Below, in pieces: positions 1 through 8,872 of a stretch of DNA of 13,228 bases (position 1 is the stretch's first letter; every line of letters starts with the position of its first letter). The stretch is from Ochromonadaceae sp. CCMP2298 (Eukaryota; Sar; Synurophyceae; Ochromonadales; Ochromonadaceae): NCBI GenBank assembly GCA_026770595.1, contig MU634326.1, forward strand, positions 1 through 13,228, written 5' to 3'. The notes under the pieces are model-generated. The model was not told the DNA's origin. It ran no database searches and saw only the letters and a list, made by a program, of their open reading frames with translations. The position numbers were made by a program, and so were the translations under genes.

Positions 1-61
1 ACCTCCTCCCCCACACCCCTCACCCATCCTCCCTCACCTCACCCCTCCCCTCCCCCCGCAG
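1..61 (+). other. 3' end of an intron of the USP48-like gene
   Basis: The first 61 bases are almost pure C/T and end in ccccccgcag|agc, a polypyrimidine tract with an AG acceptor. From base 62 the reading frame is continuous with the long USP48-like frame and immediately encodes a conserved USP segment (QQDPQEFHKLF). The coding exon therefore starts here and earlier exons lie left of the window. Confidence 0.8.
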
Positions 62-3000
62 AGCTTCTCGGCCTCAACAAGTCAATCCAGCAAGACCCCC
101 AGGAGTTCCACAAGCTCTTCCTGTCTAAGATAGAGTCCGCCAACCTGCTGGTCAGACAGCCGGCCTCACAGATACCCTCTCTGCACCAAGTGCTCTCCGG
201 ACGCGTGCGCTACCAGACGCGCTGCTTGACGTGCAACGCGGCGCGCGGGCAGGAGCACGACTTCCACGAGCTGGATTTGTCTATCGAGGGCTGCCGCAGC
301 GTGGAGGAGGCCATCAGGGGCTACACGGCGAGCGAGATGCTAGACGGGGAGAACAAGTACGACTGCGGCAGCTGCAGGGGAAGGCAGGTCGCAGAGCGTA
401 GTACGGAGATAGTACGTACTCCGCGCGTGCTGTGCCTACACCTGCTGAGGTACGGGTACGACCGCAAGACCTTCGAGCGAAAGAAATTGAAGTCTGAGGT
501 GGCCCTGAGTGACGAGATGGAGGTGGGGGGGACGCGGTACAAGCTGGTCAGTGCACTGTACCACAAGGGCCGCTCTGCCTACGGCGGCCACTATGTGTGC
601 GACGTATTGGCGTGGGAGACGGGCCAGTGGTGGCACTGCGACGACGAGAGTGTGGTGAGGACCACCAACCCTGCATCCCGTGGGGGTGGTGGGGGTGGGG
701 GTAAGAGTGAGGTTGTGGACTGCACGGGAGACGAAGTGAAGAAGGGGGGGGGTAAGGGGAGTAGTGCGGATGAGCTCGATGACACGGGCGACAGCGACGA
801 GGGCGAGGAGTGGACGGGCAATGACTCGAAGGGGGGGGAGAAGGGTAAGGCTAAGGGCAAGAGGGGGTCGAAGAAGCTGGGGGGTGGGGGGAAGGTCCCC
901 CCCGCCAAGAGAAAGAAGGCCTCCGATGAGGAGTCAGGAAAGGGGTTTATTCCCAAAGGCGTGAATGTGAAAAGGGATGCTTTTATACTCTCATACGTAC
1001 GCCTGGAGGACTACGAGAGCTGCCTATCGCGCCCCCGCTGCGTGCCCGAGCAGGCTCTGCTGGCGCCAGTGACTGTCAGATCGGCGGAGATAAAGGTGCG
1101 CGCAGAGGCGTACATCGAGCACACCGCTAAGATGCGGGGGGAGCTGGCACGCCGCAAGGCCACCTACGAGAGCATCAAGGGGCAGCTGGCGCCCACTGGG
1201 GCTGACTGCTTCTTTCAGCTGGTTCCCGCTGAGTGGCTCAGAAGGTGGGTGATGGGCGACCCAGCCACATTCCCAAGCACTGTCCCCCTTGCCCCCACTG
1301 TCCCCACACCCACAGTCCCTCCACAGATCCCCTCAGTCACCAACATCCCCACCCCCCCTGCGGTGACTGCGGTGACTGCGGTGACTGCGGTGACTGCGGT
1401 GACTGCGGTGACTGCGGTGACTGCGGTGACAATATGCACGATACCCGTGGCGCTGCTCGTCGAGAATGGTGCTTCCTCTACCTCCGCTACCTCTCCTGCC
1501 CCCCCACTCTCTCCTGCCCTTACCTCCCCTTTCTTCGCACCTACCCCCCCTACCTCTGCCCCTACCCCTACCCCTACCTCTGCCCCTTTCTCCGCACCTG
1601 TACCTACACTTGTACCACCTGCACCTACCCCATGGAGCACTGCCCACCCCCCCTACCCTCCCGTGACGGGACCACCACCAGACAAAAATGGTGGTGGTAC
1701 GGGCGCCATGGACGTGGACCTGGACAGCGACTGCGTAGAGGTGCTGGCCCCGGGTACCGAATCCGGCACTGCTGTGAACGGATCTGGGAACGGGTCTGCT
1801 AATGGGTCTGGGTCTGAGTCTGCCTCCTCGGACGTGCTAGACATGCGGCAGTTCATGTGCCCCCACGGGGTGGGTCTGGCCACAGGCATGCAGGAGGCGG
1901 TCAAGGTGCTGTCCATCGAGGCCGCCAGTGCGATCTTCGGATGCCCCTCCACGCGCCAGCACACGAGCAGCACTTCTCTCTCCTCTTTCAATTTTCGCTG
2001 CGACCATTGCTTCCAGGGCACCATGGAGAGACGCAAGGAGGCCTGGGATGAGTCGGCCTCCAACATCGACCTAATCGCGCTGGTGGAGGACTCGGATAAG
2101 AACCCTTCCGACCTCAGCTACAGCTACTACCTCACCAGGACGTGGCTATCGGAGTTCAAAAAACACACCACAAATCTGCAAAAAGACCCCAAAAAGGGGC
2201 TTTTCCACAGCCCGATCGTAGAGGACGATGATGTGGTGATCGTGGAGGCCGATGGGAAGCCCGAGGGGGCGGGGGGGCGCAAGCTAGACGTGCGTGTGAA
2301 CAGCCCACTAATGTGCGAGCACCTCAAGCCGCAGGTGGGGTTCAAGCGCAGGGCTTTGTGCATCAGCACGGCTGCGTGGAGGGCCATCCGGACACAGTTC
2401 CCCGAGGCGCTGGAGATAGGGGGGAGGGCTGTGGAGTGCCGGGAGTGCCTGGGGTCCGCGCAGAGAGCCAAGGACCGCCTGGAGGAGGGGAAGGCGCAGA
2501 GGGGGGGGCAGCTGGCGGTGCCTGCGCTGTTGCAGTTGTCGAAGCGGAGGAAGATATTCCCCCGCCTGCTGGACGACGAGGACTACCTAAAGGACCCCCT
2601 GGCGTGGGGCAGGGCACATGGGCAGAGTCAGGAGCAAGCCAGAAGGGCCCAAGCTCATGTATTCTTCGCGGTAGACGGCCAGTGGCTGGCTGCATGGAGG
2701 CAGTACCTGGTCAACAAGACGTGCCCTCCTCCGCCCCCCCTGAGCAACGCCGCCATCCGCTGCAACTGCGGCGGGCTGTTGCTCCCGAAGGCTTTGCAGA
2801 TGCTGCACGCCTGCATCACCCCCAGCTCCTGCGTGCCCGCGGGGGCGGTGGGGTCGGCCCAGCTGGCGGTAGTGACGGAAGACGAGCCAGAGAGGGGTGG
2901 GGCGGGGGCGGGGGTCGGGGTGGGGCCCCTGCCTCCGGTGGAGCTGCTATCAGCCGACGAGTGGGTCGCTTTGCTGAAGGTGCACTCTCCCCAGGCACGA

Positions 3001-4264
3001 TCCGCCGCAGATGCAGCAGATGGGTGGCAGATCTACCCGGAGGGGGACCTTGGGAACGGGAATGGGGGCAGCGGGGGCGGGGGTGGGGGCGGGAGTGGGG
3101 AGGGTGTGGACACAGGGGCAGGGGACGTCTGGACTGCGCGGTTGGAGTGGATTCCGCGTAAAGCCGCGGCTGGGAGCTTTGATCGGGTGTGGGCTGCGAC
3201 TGATAATGGGACCGGGGACTGGACGGAAACGGGGACCGGGAATGGGAATGGTCATGGGAATGGGAATGGGAATGGAACGGGGACTGTGGGTGAGTGGGAG
3301 TGGTTACCCTCCGCCTGCCAGGAGTGCATCCAAGGCGCAGAGCAGAGGCACCTGCAGGCGCTGAGTGTGTACACGAACGCCTCACTGAGGGTGGTACACC
3401 TAAGAGACGAGGCAGACCTGTTTGCAGAAACCGGCCTCCCCCCCTCCACCTCCACCTCTGACTCCCCTGAAGACGTGCCCCGCCGGTCTGTGCGCTCCAA
3501 GGGCAAGAAGGGCAATGGCACCATGGTGGTGGACTCGACAGACACGCTCGGCCTCCTCAAACTCAAGATCTGCGAAGCTCTCGCGGCGGATTTGCCTCCC
3601 GGTAAGCAGCGCGTGTACGACTCAAAAGGCATCCTTTTGCTGGGGCAGTCGACGCTGGCGGATTTTGAGATAAAGGCTGGGGGGACTGTGTATGTGATAG
3701 AGCGGACAGGCACGCTGCCAGGAGAGGAGGAGGAGGACTTCCTCGACTGCTTCAACACACACATGACTGCAGGTGCGTATACTCAGAGTAATACTGTTAA
3801 TACTGCTACTCGTCTCGAATCCGTCCAACTCTCGCCTGCATACTATCCGACTGCATACTATCCGATTCAATCCCTCACCCTCCACTCTCCCATTCACGCT
3901 ATTCACCCCATTATTCATATCACATATTCCGTATCACATATTACGTATAGACGAGACAGGATTCGGCGGCACGCTGCTGACCAGTTCCTTCGCCCGCCCC
4001 CCCACCGCACCCACCGCAACCAGCGCCCCCTTCTCCGCCCCAGTGGCAGTGGCAGTGGCAGAGGCCGAGTCGTGGGCAGGGGGGGGCAGTGATAATGGGG
4101 GTGCTGGGGGCACTGGGGGTGGCGTTACGAACAAGGTAGAGAACAACGTAGTGTCCCTGCTGGACGATGACAGCAGAGAGGCCCCCTCTCCTCAGCGGGC
4201 GGAGAAAGGCGGCGTGAAAGTGCTGACGGCGGAGCAGTTACAGGCTGTGCGCAGGGACAGATGA
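62..4264 (+). CDS. USP48: USP48-like ubiquitin carboxyl-terminal hydrolase (5' partial), exons 62-3772 and 3951-4264
   Basis: A deubiquitinase of the peptidase C19 (USP) family, closest in architecture to USP48. About 1340 residues are visible (residue 1 = codon at 64). Residues 1-200 are the second half of the catalytic domain: QQDPQEF box, two CxxC zinc pairs (C54/C57, C101/C104), the catalytic histidine in GGHY (H176) and the third catalytic residue in HCDDES (D193). The final USP strand (RDAFILSYVRLE) follows after a Gly/Lys/Asp-rich insert. The catalytic cysteine must be in an upstream exon. Three DUSP domains follow: about 382-649 (WLRRWV ... MCPHG ... CDHC), split by a 200-residue Pro/Thr-rich insert; about 688-796 (YYLTRTWL ... 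CEHLKP ... CREC); and about 867-1089 (WLAAW ... CNCGGLLLP ... CQEC). A ubiquitin-like domain lies at about 1152-1217. Exon 1 ends at gcag|gtgcgt in phase 1 and exon 2 restores the frame to give DETGFGGTLL, resembling the C-terminal GFKGT of animal USP48. An acceptor 9 bases further on would also keep frame. Family certain; orthology to USP48 well supported; exact C-terminus inferred. Confidence 0.88.
1261..1680 (+). repeat. Pro/Thr/Ala-rich low-complexity coding insert
   Basis: C-rich sequence around and including the 9-bp array encodes runs of Pro, Thr, Ala, Ser and Val, with cctacc/cccta-type short repeats at about 1540-1625. It has no recognisable fold and is probably disordered. It interrupts the first DUSP domain between the WLRRWV segment and the MCPHG segment. 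The frame stays open throughout, so I keep it as exon rather than intron. Confidence 0.75.
1359..1430 (+). repeat. 9-bp tandem repeat, 8 exact copies, coding
   Basis: The unit tgcggtgac is repeated eight times without a mismatch inside the USP48-like gene. In the gene's frame it reads Ala-Val-Thr over and over. The unit is a multiple of three, so copy-number change would not shift the frame. It lies in the insert that splits the first DUSP domain. Confidence 0.95.
3238..3275 (+). repeat. 6-bp gggaat tandem repeat, coding (Gly-Asn)
   Basis: About six copies of gggaat, one of them altered to ggtcat, encode alternating Gly-Asn with one Gly-His. The array sits in a glycine-rich insert of the third DUSP domain of the USP48-like protein, just before the WLPSACQEC segment. 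Confidence 0.85.
3773..3950 (+). other. Last intron of the USP48-like gene
   Basis: The donor is gcag|gtgcgt and the acceptor tatag|ac, 178 bp. The intron is clearly more A/T-rich than the flanking exons. Reading through it in the exon 1 frame gives sequence with no resemblance to the family, whereas splicing joins the acidic tail after the ubiquitin-like domain to a conserved GFGGTLL segment. An alternative AG at 3958-3959 (gagacag|gattc) is in the same phase and would remove three residues. Confidence 0.7.
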
Positions 4265-4722
4265 CGTCGTAGTGATAGTCAGCCCTTGCCGAGCTGTAGG
4301 GGGTGAAGGGGGTGAATGTTATGGGGGGTGTAGGGAGGTGTAGGAATGGGGGTGGGTGCAAGAGAGAGGGGGATAGGAGATAGGAAGGATAGGAGCCCAT
4401 TTTTGCAAAATTGAAGCTGCTGTTGGATACTGTAATCGATGTAAAGGGAGCGTGGGGACGAGGCAGCGAGGCTATTGGGGGGAGGGTGGGGTGGCGTATG
4501 GGCACAAAAAGGGGGGGAAAGCGAACATTCCACTCTGATCGAGTCTGTTCAAGTCTCTCAGTTAGTATACAAATATTTGATACGGGCGGGATAATCAGGA
4601 CATATATACACAGTGTGATTGGGATTGGTCTATAAGCAGTGTGATCATCTGTATTAGGTGTGGACTGTCCTCAGTGCTTAGTCCCCAGTGCTTCGTCTGT
4701 ATGTGGGTGCTAGGTGTTGGGG
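4265..4722. other. Intergenic spacer between convergent genes
   Basis: This stretch of 458 bases holds the 3' UTRs of the USP48-like gene (plus) and the IQ/WW gene (minus). It has G-rich runs at 4300-4390 and 4480-4520 and an A/T-richer part at about 4560-4640. I see no canonical AATAAA on either strand, no conserved frame and no RNA gene. Confidence 0.6.
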
Positions 4723-4734
4723 CTAGGTGTTGGG
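4709..4734 (-). repeat. 13-bp tandem duplication across the stop codon of the IQ/WW gene
   Basis: Two perfect head-to-tail copies of gctaggtgttggg (plus-strand reading). On the minus strand the first copy met encodes the last residues (Pro-Asn-Thr) and the TAG stop; the second repeats the same bases just downstream, giving another TAG in a different frame. Confidence 0.9.
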
Positions 4735-7700
4735 GTTGGTCCAGGAGGCCTCCCCGGTGTTCTTGTTGAACCAGTACTTAGCCCTAGCTGAGTCGTCGTA
4801 GAACTCGGCCCACTCCCCCTTCTTGGCAGTGACGACCCCCCCACCCTTCTTAGACACCTCCACTACCTGGGTTGCGGCCTTGTCTACCCGGATGGTGACG
4901 TAGGAGTGATCCCGGCGGTTGCCCTTGGTGTGCATGCGGGTGTAGCAGGTGAGACAAAACTTGTCTTTGCACTCTCTGCAGCGCCGAGTGGCCATGACTG
5001 TCTCGCACTCAGAGCAAAAGGTGCGCTTGCGCTGCTCCCGCTTCAGCTCGGGCACATTAGCCTTGTGCTTGCGCCGCCCGATGACGCCCCTCACCAGTGC
5101 CTGTACACGGGTGGCGCCGTCTGCCTGCTCCGAGAGCCTCTTCGCCTCCATCTCCACCTTCGCCTGGGCCACCTTGAGCGCAAACGCCTGGCGCGCTAGA
5201 TGCCCCCTGGCGCCCGTCTGCGCCCTGATGTGCATGAGCTGCACCATGAAGTCCTCGTGCATGCCCACGAGACTCTCCTCCAACGCCTCGAAGTCCTCCC
5301 GCTCCCTCTCCGCAGCAGCCCGGATCTCCCTCTTGATGCCGACCCTCTTGCGGGCCCTGAAGCACCTCACCAAGCACTGCATCTTCACGGCCGACCCGTG
5401 TCTGCGGTCGTGCTTGCGCGTAGCCTTTATGCGCAGCAGCTTCTTGCGGTTCTTCTGCACGTACACCTTGGCCTGCTTGCCCCTCACCACAGACTGCATC
5501 TTGGTCACTGCCCGCACCTGCCTTACCTCTGTGCGTTTCATCTCACCGAAGTTCAACAGCCCCATCTGCAACTTGAGGCAGATGCCCAGCTCGCCCAGAA
5601 ACCACGTCACAATATCGATCTTCTTCTGTCTGTCCCGCTCGATCATCTTGACGAAGCGCTTGACCACCCTAGTGGAGTTGATAACAGTAGCCATGAAGAG
5701 CTTGATCTCGTAGCGCCTCTGCGCGACCGCCAACTTCGCCGCCTTTATCCGCAGGTTGCTCCGAACCTTTCTCTGTATTTGGCCGGCATTGCGGCCCAGG
5801 AACTTCTCCAGTCGCCTCTTACGCGCAATCCGCACCCTCGCCAGGCACTGTATCTTCACCACGAAGGGTCGGTGGTACATGTTTTGAGTGCGGTAGTACT
5901 CGGCACGCATGCGATAGTAGTAGGGCATGCGCGCCGCCTGTGCCTCCCGTAACGTCTGCGCCTCCCTGAGCCCCCCCAGACTGCCCCTCGCCACCATGCC
6001 CCTTGCCACCCGCTGTATGTCCACAACCCGAATGTTGCGCAGGTCCGCCTTATCCCTCGCCAGACGCATCGCCAGCACACGCAGACGCGCTGTGCGGCCC
6101 AGCCGCGCCGCCCGCAGCCAGTCTTGCATCCTTTTCGCCGCCGCCTGGCGCCTCTCCTTGTGCCTGCGCACCCTCGGCCCCCACCTCCTGCGTGTCGCGT
6201 AGCCAATCAGGGCTGGCGCGATGACTGCCACCGCCACCCAGTAAGAATTGCTCTCTGCACGAATCTTGCGCCGCATCTGCGCCACCCTGCGGCGCCCCAG
6301 CAGCCCCCTTACTAAACGCTGCAGAAGGCGGGCCGCCCTGCTGCACCTCCTGCGGTGTACCCGCTTGCCCGCCATGCCCCGCAGACACAGGTACTGGATC
6401 CCCACCGCGTTGGTGTGGTACAACCGCAGAGTGCGGAACCTCTGTCGGGCGTAGAAGGCCCTGAATGTGTTCTGTACCAGCACGGCCGCACCCTGCCCTG
6501 CAAGGTACTGGCGCACCAGATCCACCCTCACGACTGCCTTGTAGCGCCGGTACAGTGCCTGGAACTTGGTTGAGCCCCTCACCCTTTGGCGGGCCACCCA
6601 CACATCGCGCCAGAGCCTTCGCCCCCTGAGTCCGCGATATGTGCGTTGGATGTTGACCGCCTGGCGAGACAAAGCGTTCAGTGCGAAGACGCGCTTTAGC
6701 GTGCGTTGCCAAGCGTGGCTCTTGTACCTGCGCTCGATGACGCGCACATAGTGCTGCATGCGCTGTCTCTGGCGCATTTCTTTCGAACGCTTCTTAGCCA
6801 GATACATCCTCATCACCACCTGCAGCTGCGTAGCCGCGGTGCCCTTAATCCGCACTTGCACGTAGGTGCGGCCCAGGGCGCCCCGCCAATGCCTCTGCAG
6901 ACACCGGATAGCGTCGTGGTACTCAGTGTCCTTCTGCGCACGCACCCACTCCCTCAACCTAGCCCACGCACGCGTCATCGACCTAGCACAGCTCAGCTCC
7001 AGCACCTGCAGCATGCGGAATGCCGCCAGTGTGCCCAGAAACACCCCACACCTCTCCTCCACCACCTGCACTGCGCCCGCCCTGTGCCAGCGCAGCAGCT
7101 GTGTGCGCAGAAAACGGACACGCGCGGCGCCTATTGCGCGCACAAGCTTTTCGCACGCGATGGCTCGAAAGGCCTTCAGTGCCGATTTATTGGTCCGCAC
7201 TGCCTCTATGGGCAGCGCGTCTGAGCCGTAGAGGGACAGAATGGAGGTGTTGATTTTGTGCGAGATGTCGGCCTGTCGGGCGGCGGATTGTTTGAGAGTG
7301 GAGGCCAGCAAGTCACGGTGCCGCACCTTGCCAGGCGTGACGATGGGGTAGAGCAGCGACTCGGACTTGCTGGACTTCAGACCAGAGCCCACGCTGTGAC
7401 CGCCCTGTGCGCGTGTGTGTCGGTTTGTGTGTCCGTGTGTGTGTCCGTGTGTGTGTCCGTGTGTGTGATTCAGCGGAGCTAACTCGCCAGAGCCAGTGGA
7501 CAGAGGCTGCAGCACCATCCTGCCCCCTGCCCCTGAGGCCGAGCCTGGAGGCGATATGGATGCGAAGGCTGCGCCGGGTCCGGTGAGGGGCTGCCCCCCT
7601 GCCTCTGCGTACAGGCGCTTCACAGCGGGGCTCAGGTGCGCCTGGTTGAAGCGGTACTCCGGCGCCTGCATCACAGCCATCACCAGCTTGAGCGTGAGCA

Positions 7701-8430
7701 TGCGCCGCCTCAACAGCCGCTTCAGGAACACCCACCGGAGCGCCTCGAAAGCCGCCTGCTCAGCTGCGCCCCCCTCTACCTCCGCCACACCTGCCTGCCC
7801 AGCTTCTACCTCCGCCTCTGTCCTCAGGATCACCGCATAGAGATCGAACCCGGTACCATCCGAGGCCAGCAAAGACGCCTGGCTGTACAAGTTGAACGCC
7901 TCCACCTCCCCCAGCATGCCCCCGGACGACGCTCGTGCCACGTTGAGGAAGTACTCCGGGGTGACCTGGTCCGCACCCACCCGCAGGGACTCAAGCTTCT
8001 CCTCGAACTGCCCCCCATAGCCCAGGTAGGCTTGGTAGATAACCGACCCCAGGCCTGCAAAGGGGAAGTTCGAGCCCTTCTCCACCGCGTACACCGCCGC
8101 GCCGTCCAGTTCGAAGTTGACTCCGGAGCGGATCCACTGTATGTACCTCTCGTAGCGGCCTGAGTGGTAGCCCAGGTTCTTCTCCACACGCAACTGCAGC
8201 GCCTGCTCCACAAGTCCGTTCTGCCAGCGCGCCTTCTCCATGGCCTTCTCTAGCGAGTGGGCCTTGGCGACGCCCCTCTGCGCCAGCAGCAACTCGTTCT
8301 CAATTTGCTGCTTTAAGGCCTGCCGAGCGCGCTTGCTGCGGTTGTCCAGTCCGCCCAGCTTGCCCATCGCATTTGCGAAGGAGAATGAGGACTCCACCAC
8401 ATTCTCCTCTTTCACGTGGTCGCTGATCAT
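4723..8430 (-). CDS. IQ-motif repeat protein with B-box-like zinc finger and C-terminal WW domain (1235 aa)
   Basis: One uninterrupted 1235-codon frame. Residues 1-500 are mainly helical without a domain I recognise, apart from a His-Gly-Thr repeat at 322-345. From about 505 to 1125 I count roughly fifteen IQ-type calmodulin-binding motifs, some degenerate, such as IQRTYRGLRGRR (594-605), IQRVARGMVARG (805-816), MQSVVRGKQAK (978-988) and VQALVRGVIGRR (1109-1120). A compact cysteine/histidine cluster at 1139-1176 (CSEC, CREC, CLTC, then two His) looks like a B-box or related treble-type zinc finger. Residues 1204-1233 form a WW domain with W1207, YWFN, W1230 and P1233, a Pro-rich ligand binder ending two residues before the stop. 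IQ arrays usually bind calmodulin or light chains, so a cytoskeletal, centrosomal or flagellar scaffold is likely; no motor or kinase domain is seen. The start at 8430 is the first ATG of the frame after an upstream in-frame stop; an additional 5' exon is possible because ctgtag|agatg resembles an acceptor. It is the only gene here without a detected intron. Confidence 0.85.
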   Translation of the reverse strand: MISDHVKEENVVESSFSFANAMGKLGGLDNRSKRARQALKQQIENELLLAQRGVAKAHSLEKAMEKARWQNGLVEQALQLRVEKNLGYHSGRYERYIQWIRSGVNFELDGAAVYAVEKGSNFPFAGLGSVIYQAYLGYGGQFEEKLESLRVGADQVTPEYFLNVARASSGGMLGEVEAFNLYSQASLLASDGTGFDLYAVILRTEAEVEAGQAGVAEVEGGAAEQAAFEALRWVFLKRLLRRRMLTLKLVMAVMQAPEYRFNQAHLSPAVKRLYAEAGGQPLTGPGAAFASISPPGSASGAGGRMVLQPLSTGSGELAPLNHTHGHTHGHTHGHTNRHTRAQGGHSVGSGLKSSKSESLLYPIVTPGKVRHRDLLASTLKQSAARQADISHKINTSILSLYGSDALPIEAVRTNKSALKAFRAIACEKLVRAIGAARVRFLRTQLLRWHRAGAVQVVEERCGVFLGTLAAFRMLQVLELSCARSMTRAWARLREWVRAQKDTEYHDAIRCLQRHWRGALGRTYVQVRIKGTAATQLQVVMRMYLAKKRSKEMRQRQRMQHYVRVIERRYKSHAWQRTLKRVFALNALSRQAVNIQRTYRGLRGRRLWRDVWVARQRVRGSTKFQALYRRYKAVVRVDLVRQYLAGQGAAVLVQNTFRAFYARQRFRTLRLYHTNAVGIQYLCLRGMAGKRVHRRRCSRAARLLQRLVRGLLGRRRVAQMRRKIRAESNSYWVAVAVIAPALIGYATRRRWGPRVRRHKERRQAAAKRMQDWLRAARLGRTARLRVLAMRLARDKADLRNIRVVDIQRVARGMVARGSLGGLREAQTLREAQAARMPYYYRMRAEYYRTQNMYHRPFVVKIQCLARVRIARKRRLEKFLGRNAGQIQRKVRSNLRIKAAKLAVAQRRYEIKLFMATVINSTRVVKRFVKMIERDRQKKIDIVTWFLGELGICLKLQMGLLNFGEMKRTEVRQVRAVTKMQSVVRGKQAKVYVQKNRKKLLRIKATRKHDRRHGSAVKMQCLVRCFRARKRVGIKREIRAAAEREREDFEALEESLVGMHEDFMVQLMHIRAQTGARGHLARQAFALKVAQAKVEMEAKRLSEQADGATRVQALVRGVIGRRKHKANVPELKREQRKRTFCSECETVMATRRCRECKDKFCLTCYTRMHTKGNRRDHSYVTIRVDKAATQVVEVSKKGGGVVTAKKGEWAEFYDDSARAKYWFNKNTGEASWTNPNT
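7413..7467 (-). repeat. 12-bp GT-rich tandem repeat, coding (His-Gly-His-Thr)
   Basis: About 4.6 copies of gtgtgtgtccgt on the plus strand, the outer copies with single changes. On the minus strand they encode HTHG repeats at residues 322-340 of the IQ/WW protein. The unit is four codons, so length changes keep the frame. The histidine-rich stretch could bind metal, but nothing else supports that. Confidence 0.9.
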
Positions 8431-8872
8431 CTCTACAGGTCGTTGATCATGCTTCGCCTACAGCAGGAGGGCCGCGTCCTCATGCCTTCTCTGGATCTGC
8501 GAAGTATCTCGCAACACCCGGGACTCTGCCCTTGTCGCACCTTTGGCACACAGGTCGACTCTTCCACGACGCACAACGCACGACGCCTTCGGTTGTGCAG
8601 GGTATCCCAAGCAGTGGTCAACCACACCAGAAGATCGAGGACTCGTCCTCTTGCTGCTTTGCAGTGAGATTGTTTGGGCACGGCGAAACGTTTTTCGTAA
8701 GTTACTTTCTGTACGTACAATGGGTCATATTCCCAGCCGGCTGTTTTGGGCCCACGCGAAGATCTACTGTAGACGATTAGCAATCTAACAGTCTCATGAA
8801 GCCCTTGCATTAAAATGTACCGCTATTTAAAATGAGAGCATCAAGTTACACGAACAGTTCCTGACAATCTGT
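8431..8872. other. Intergenic region: 5' flank of the IQ/WW gene and 3' flank of ATP synthase d
   Basis: These 442 bases separate two minus-strand genes and should hold the 3' UTR of ATP synthase d and the promoter and 5' UTR of the IQ/WW gene. Base composition is more even than in the genes. A 125-codon minus-strand frame spans most of it but shows no domain, has mixed composition and ends just before the IQ/WW start, so I do not call it a gene. No clear TATA box or AATAAA is seen. Confidence 0.5.
8433..8450 (-). promoter_or_regulatory. Possible minimal upstream ORF before the IQ/WW start codon
   Basis: Reading the minus strand, ATG-ATC-AAC-GAC-CTG-TAG (Met-Ile-Asn-Asp-Leu-stop) ends two bases before the ATG-ATC-AGC-GAC start of the IQ/WW gene. 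If transcription starts upstream and this stretch is not spliced out, ribosomes would meet this short frame first. The two starts are near copies of each other. Confidence 0.3.

Noticed and set aside
670-960. G-rich insert with gtaag strings as a possible intron in the USP48-like gene
   Set aside because: The frame stays open throughout and no good acceptor with a pyrimidine tract precedes the conserved RDAFILSYVRLE; a low-complexity loop between USP boxes is common in this family.
1359-1430. Regular repeats that might suggest a CRISPR-like array
   Set aside because: Units are 9 bp, directly adjacent with no spacers, and in frame in a eukaryotic exon.
2816-3385. 189-codon Pro/Ser/His-rich minus-strand frame
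   Set aside because: It is the complement of glycine-rich coding sequence of the USP48-like gene and looks like a compositional shadow.
8433-8810. 125-codon minus-strand frame upstream of the IQ/WW gene
   Set aside because: No recognisable motif and mixed composition; it ends at the TAG just before the IQ/WW start, so it is more likely untranslated flank.
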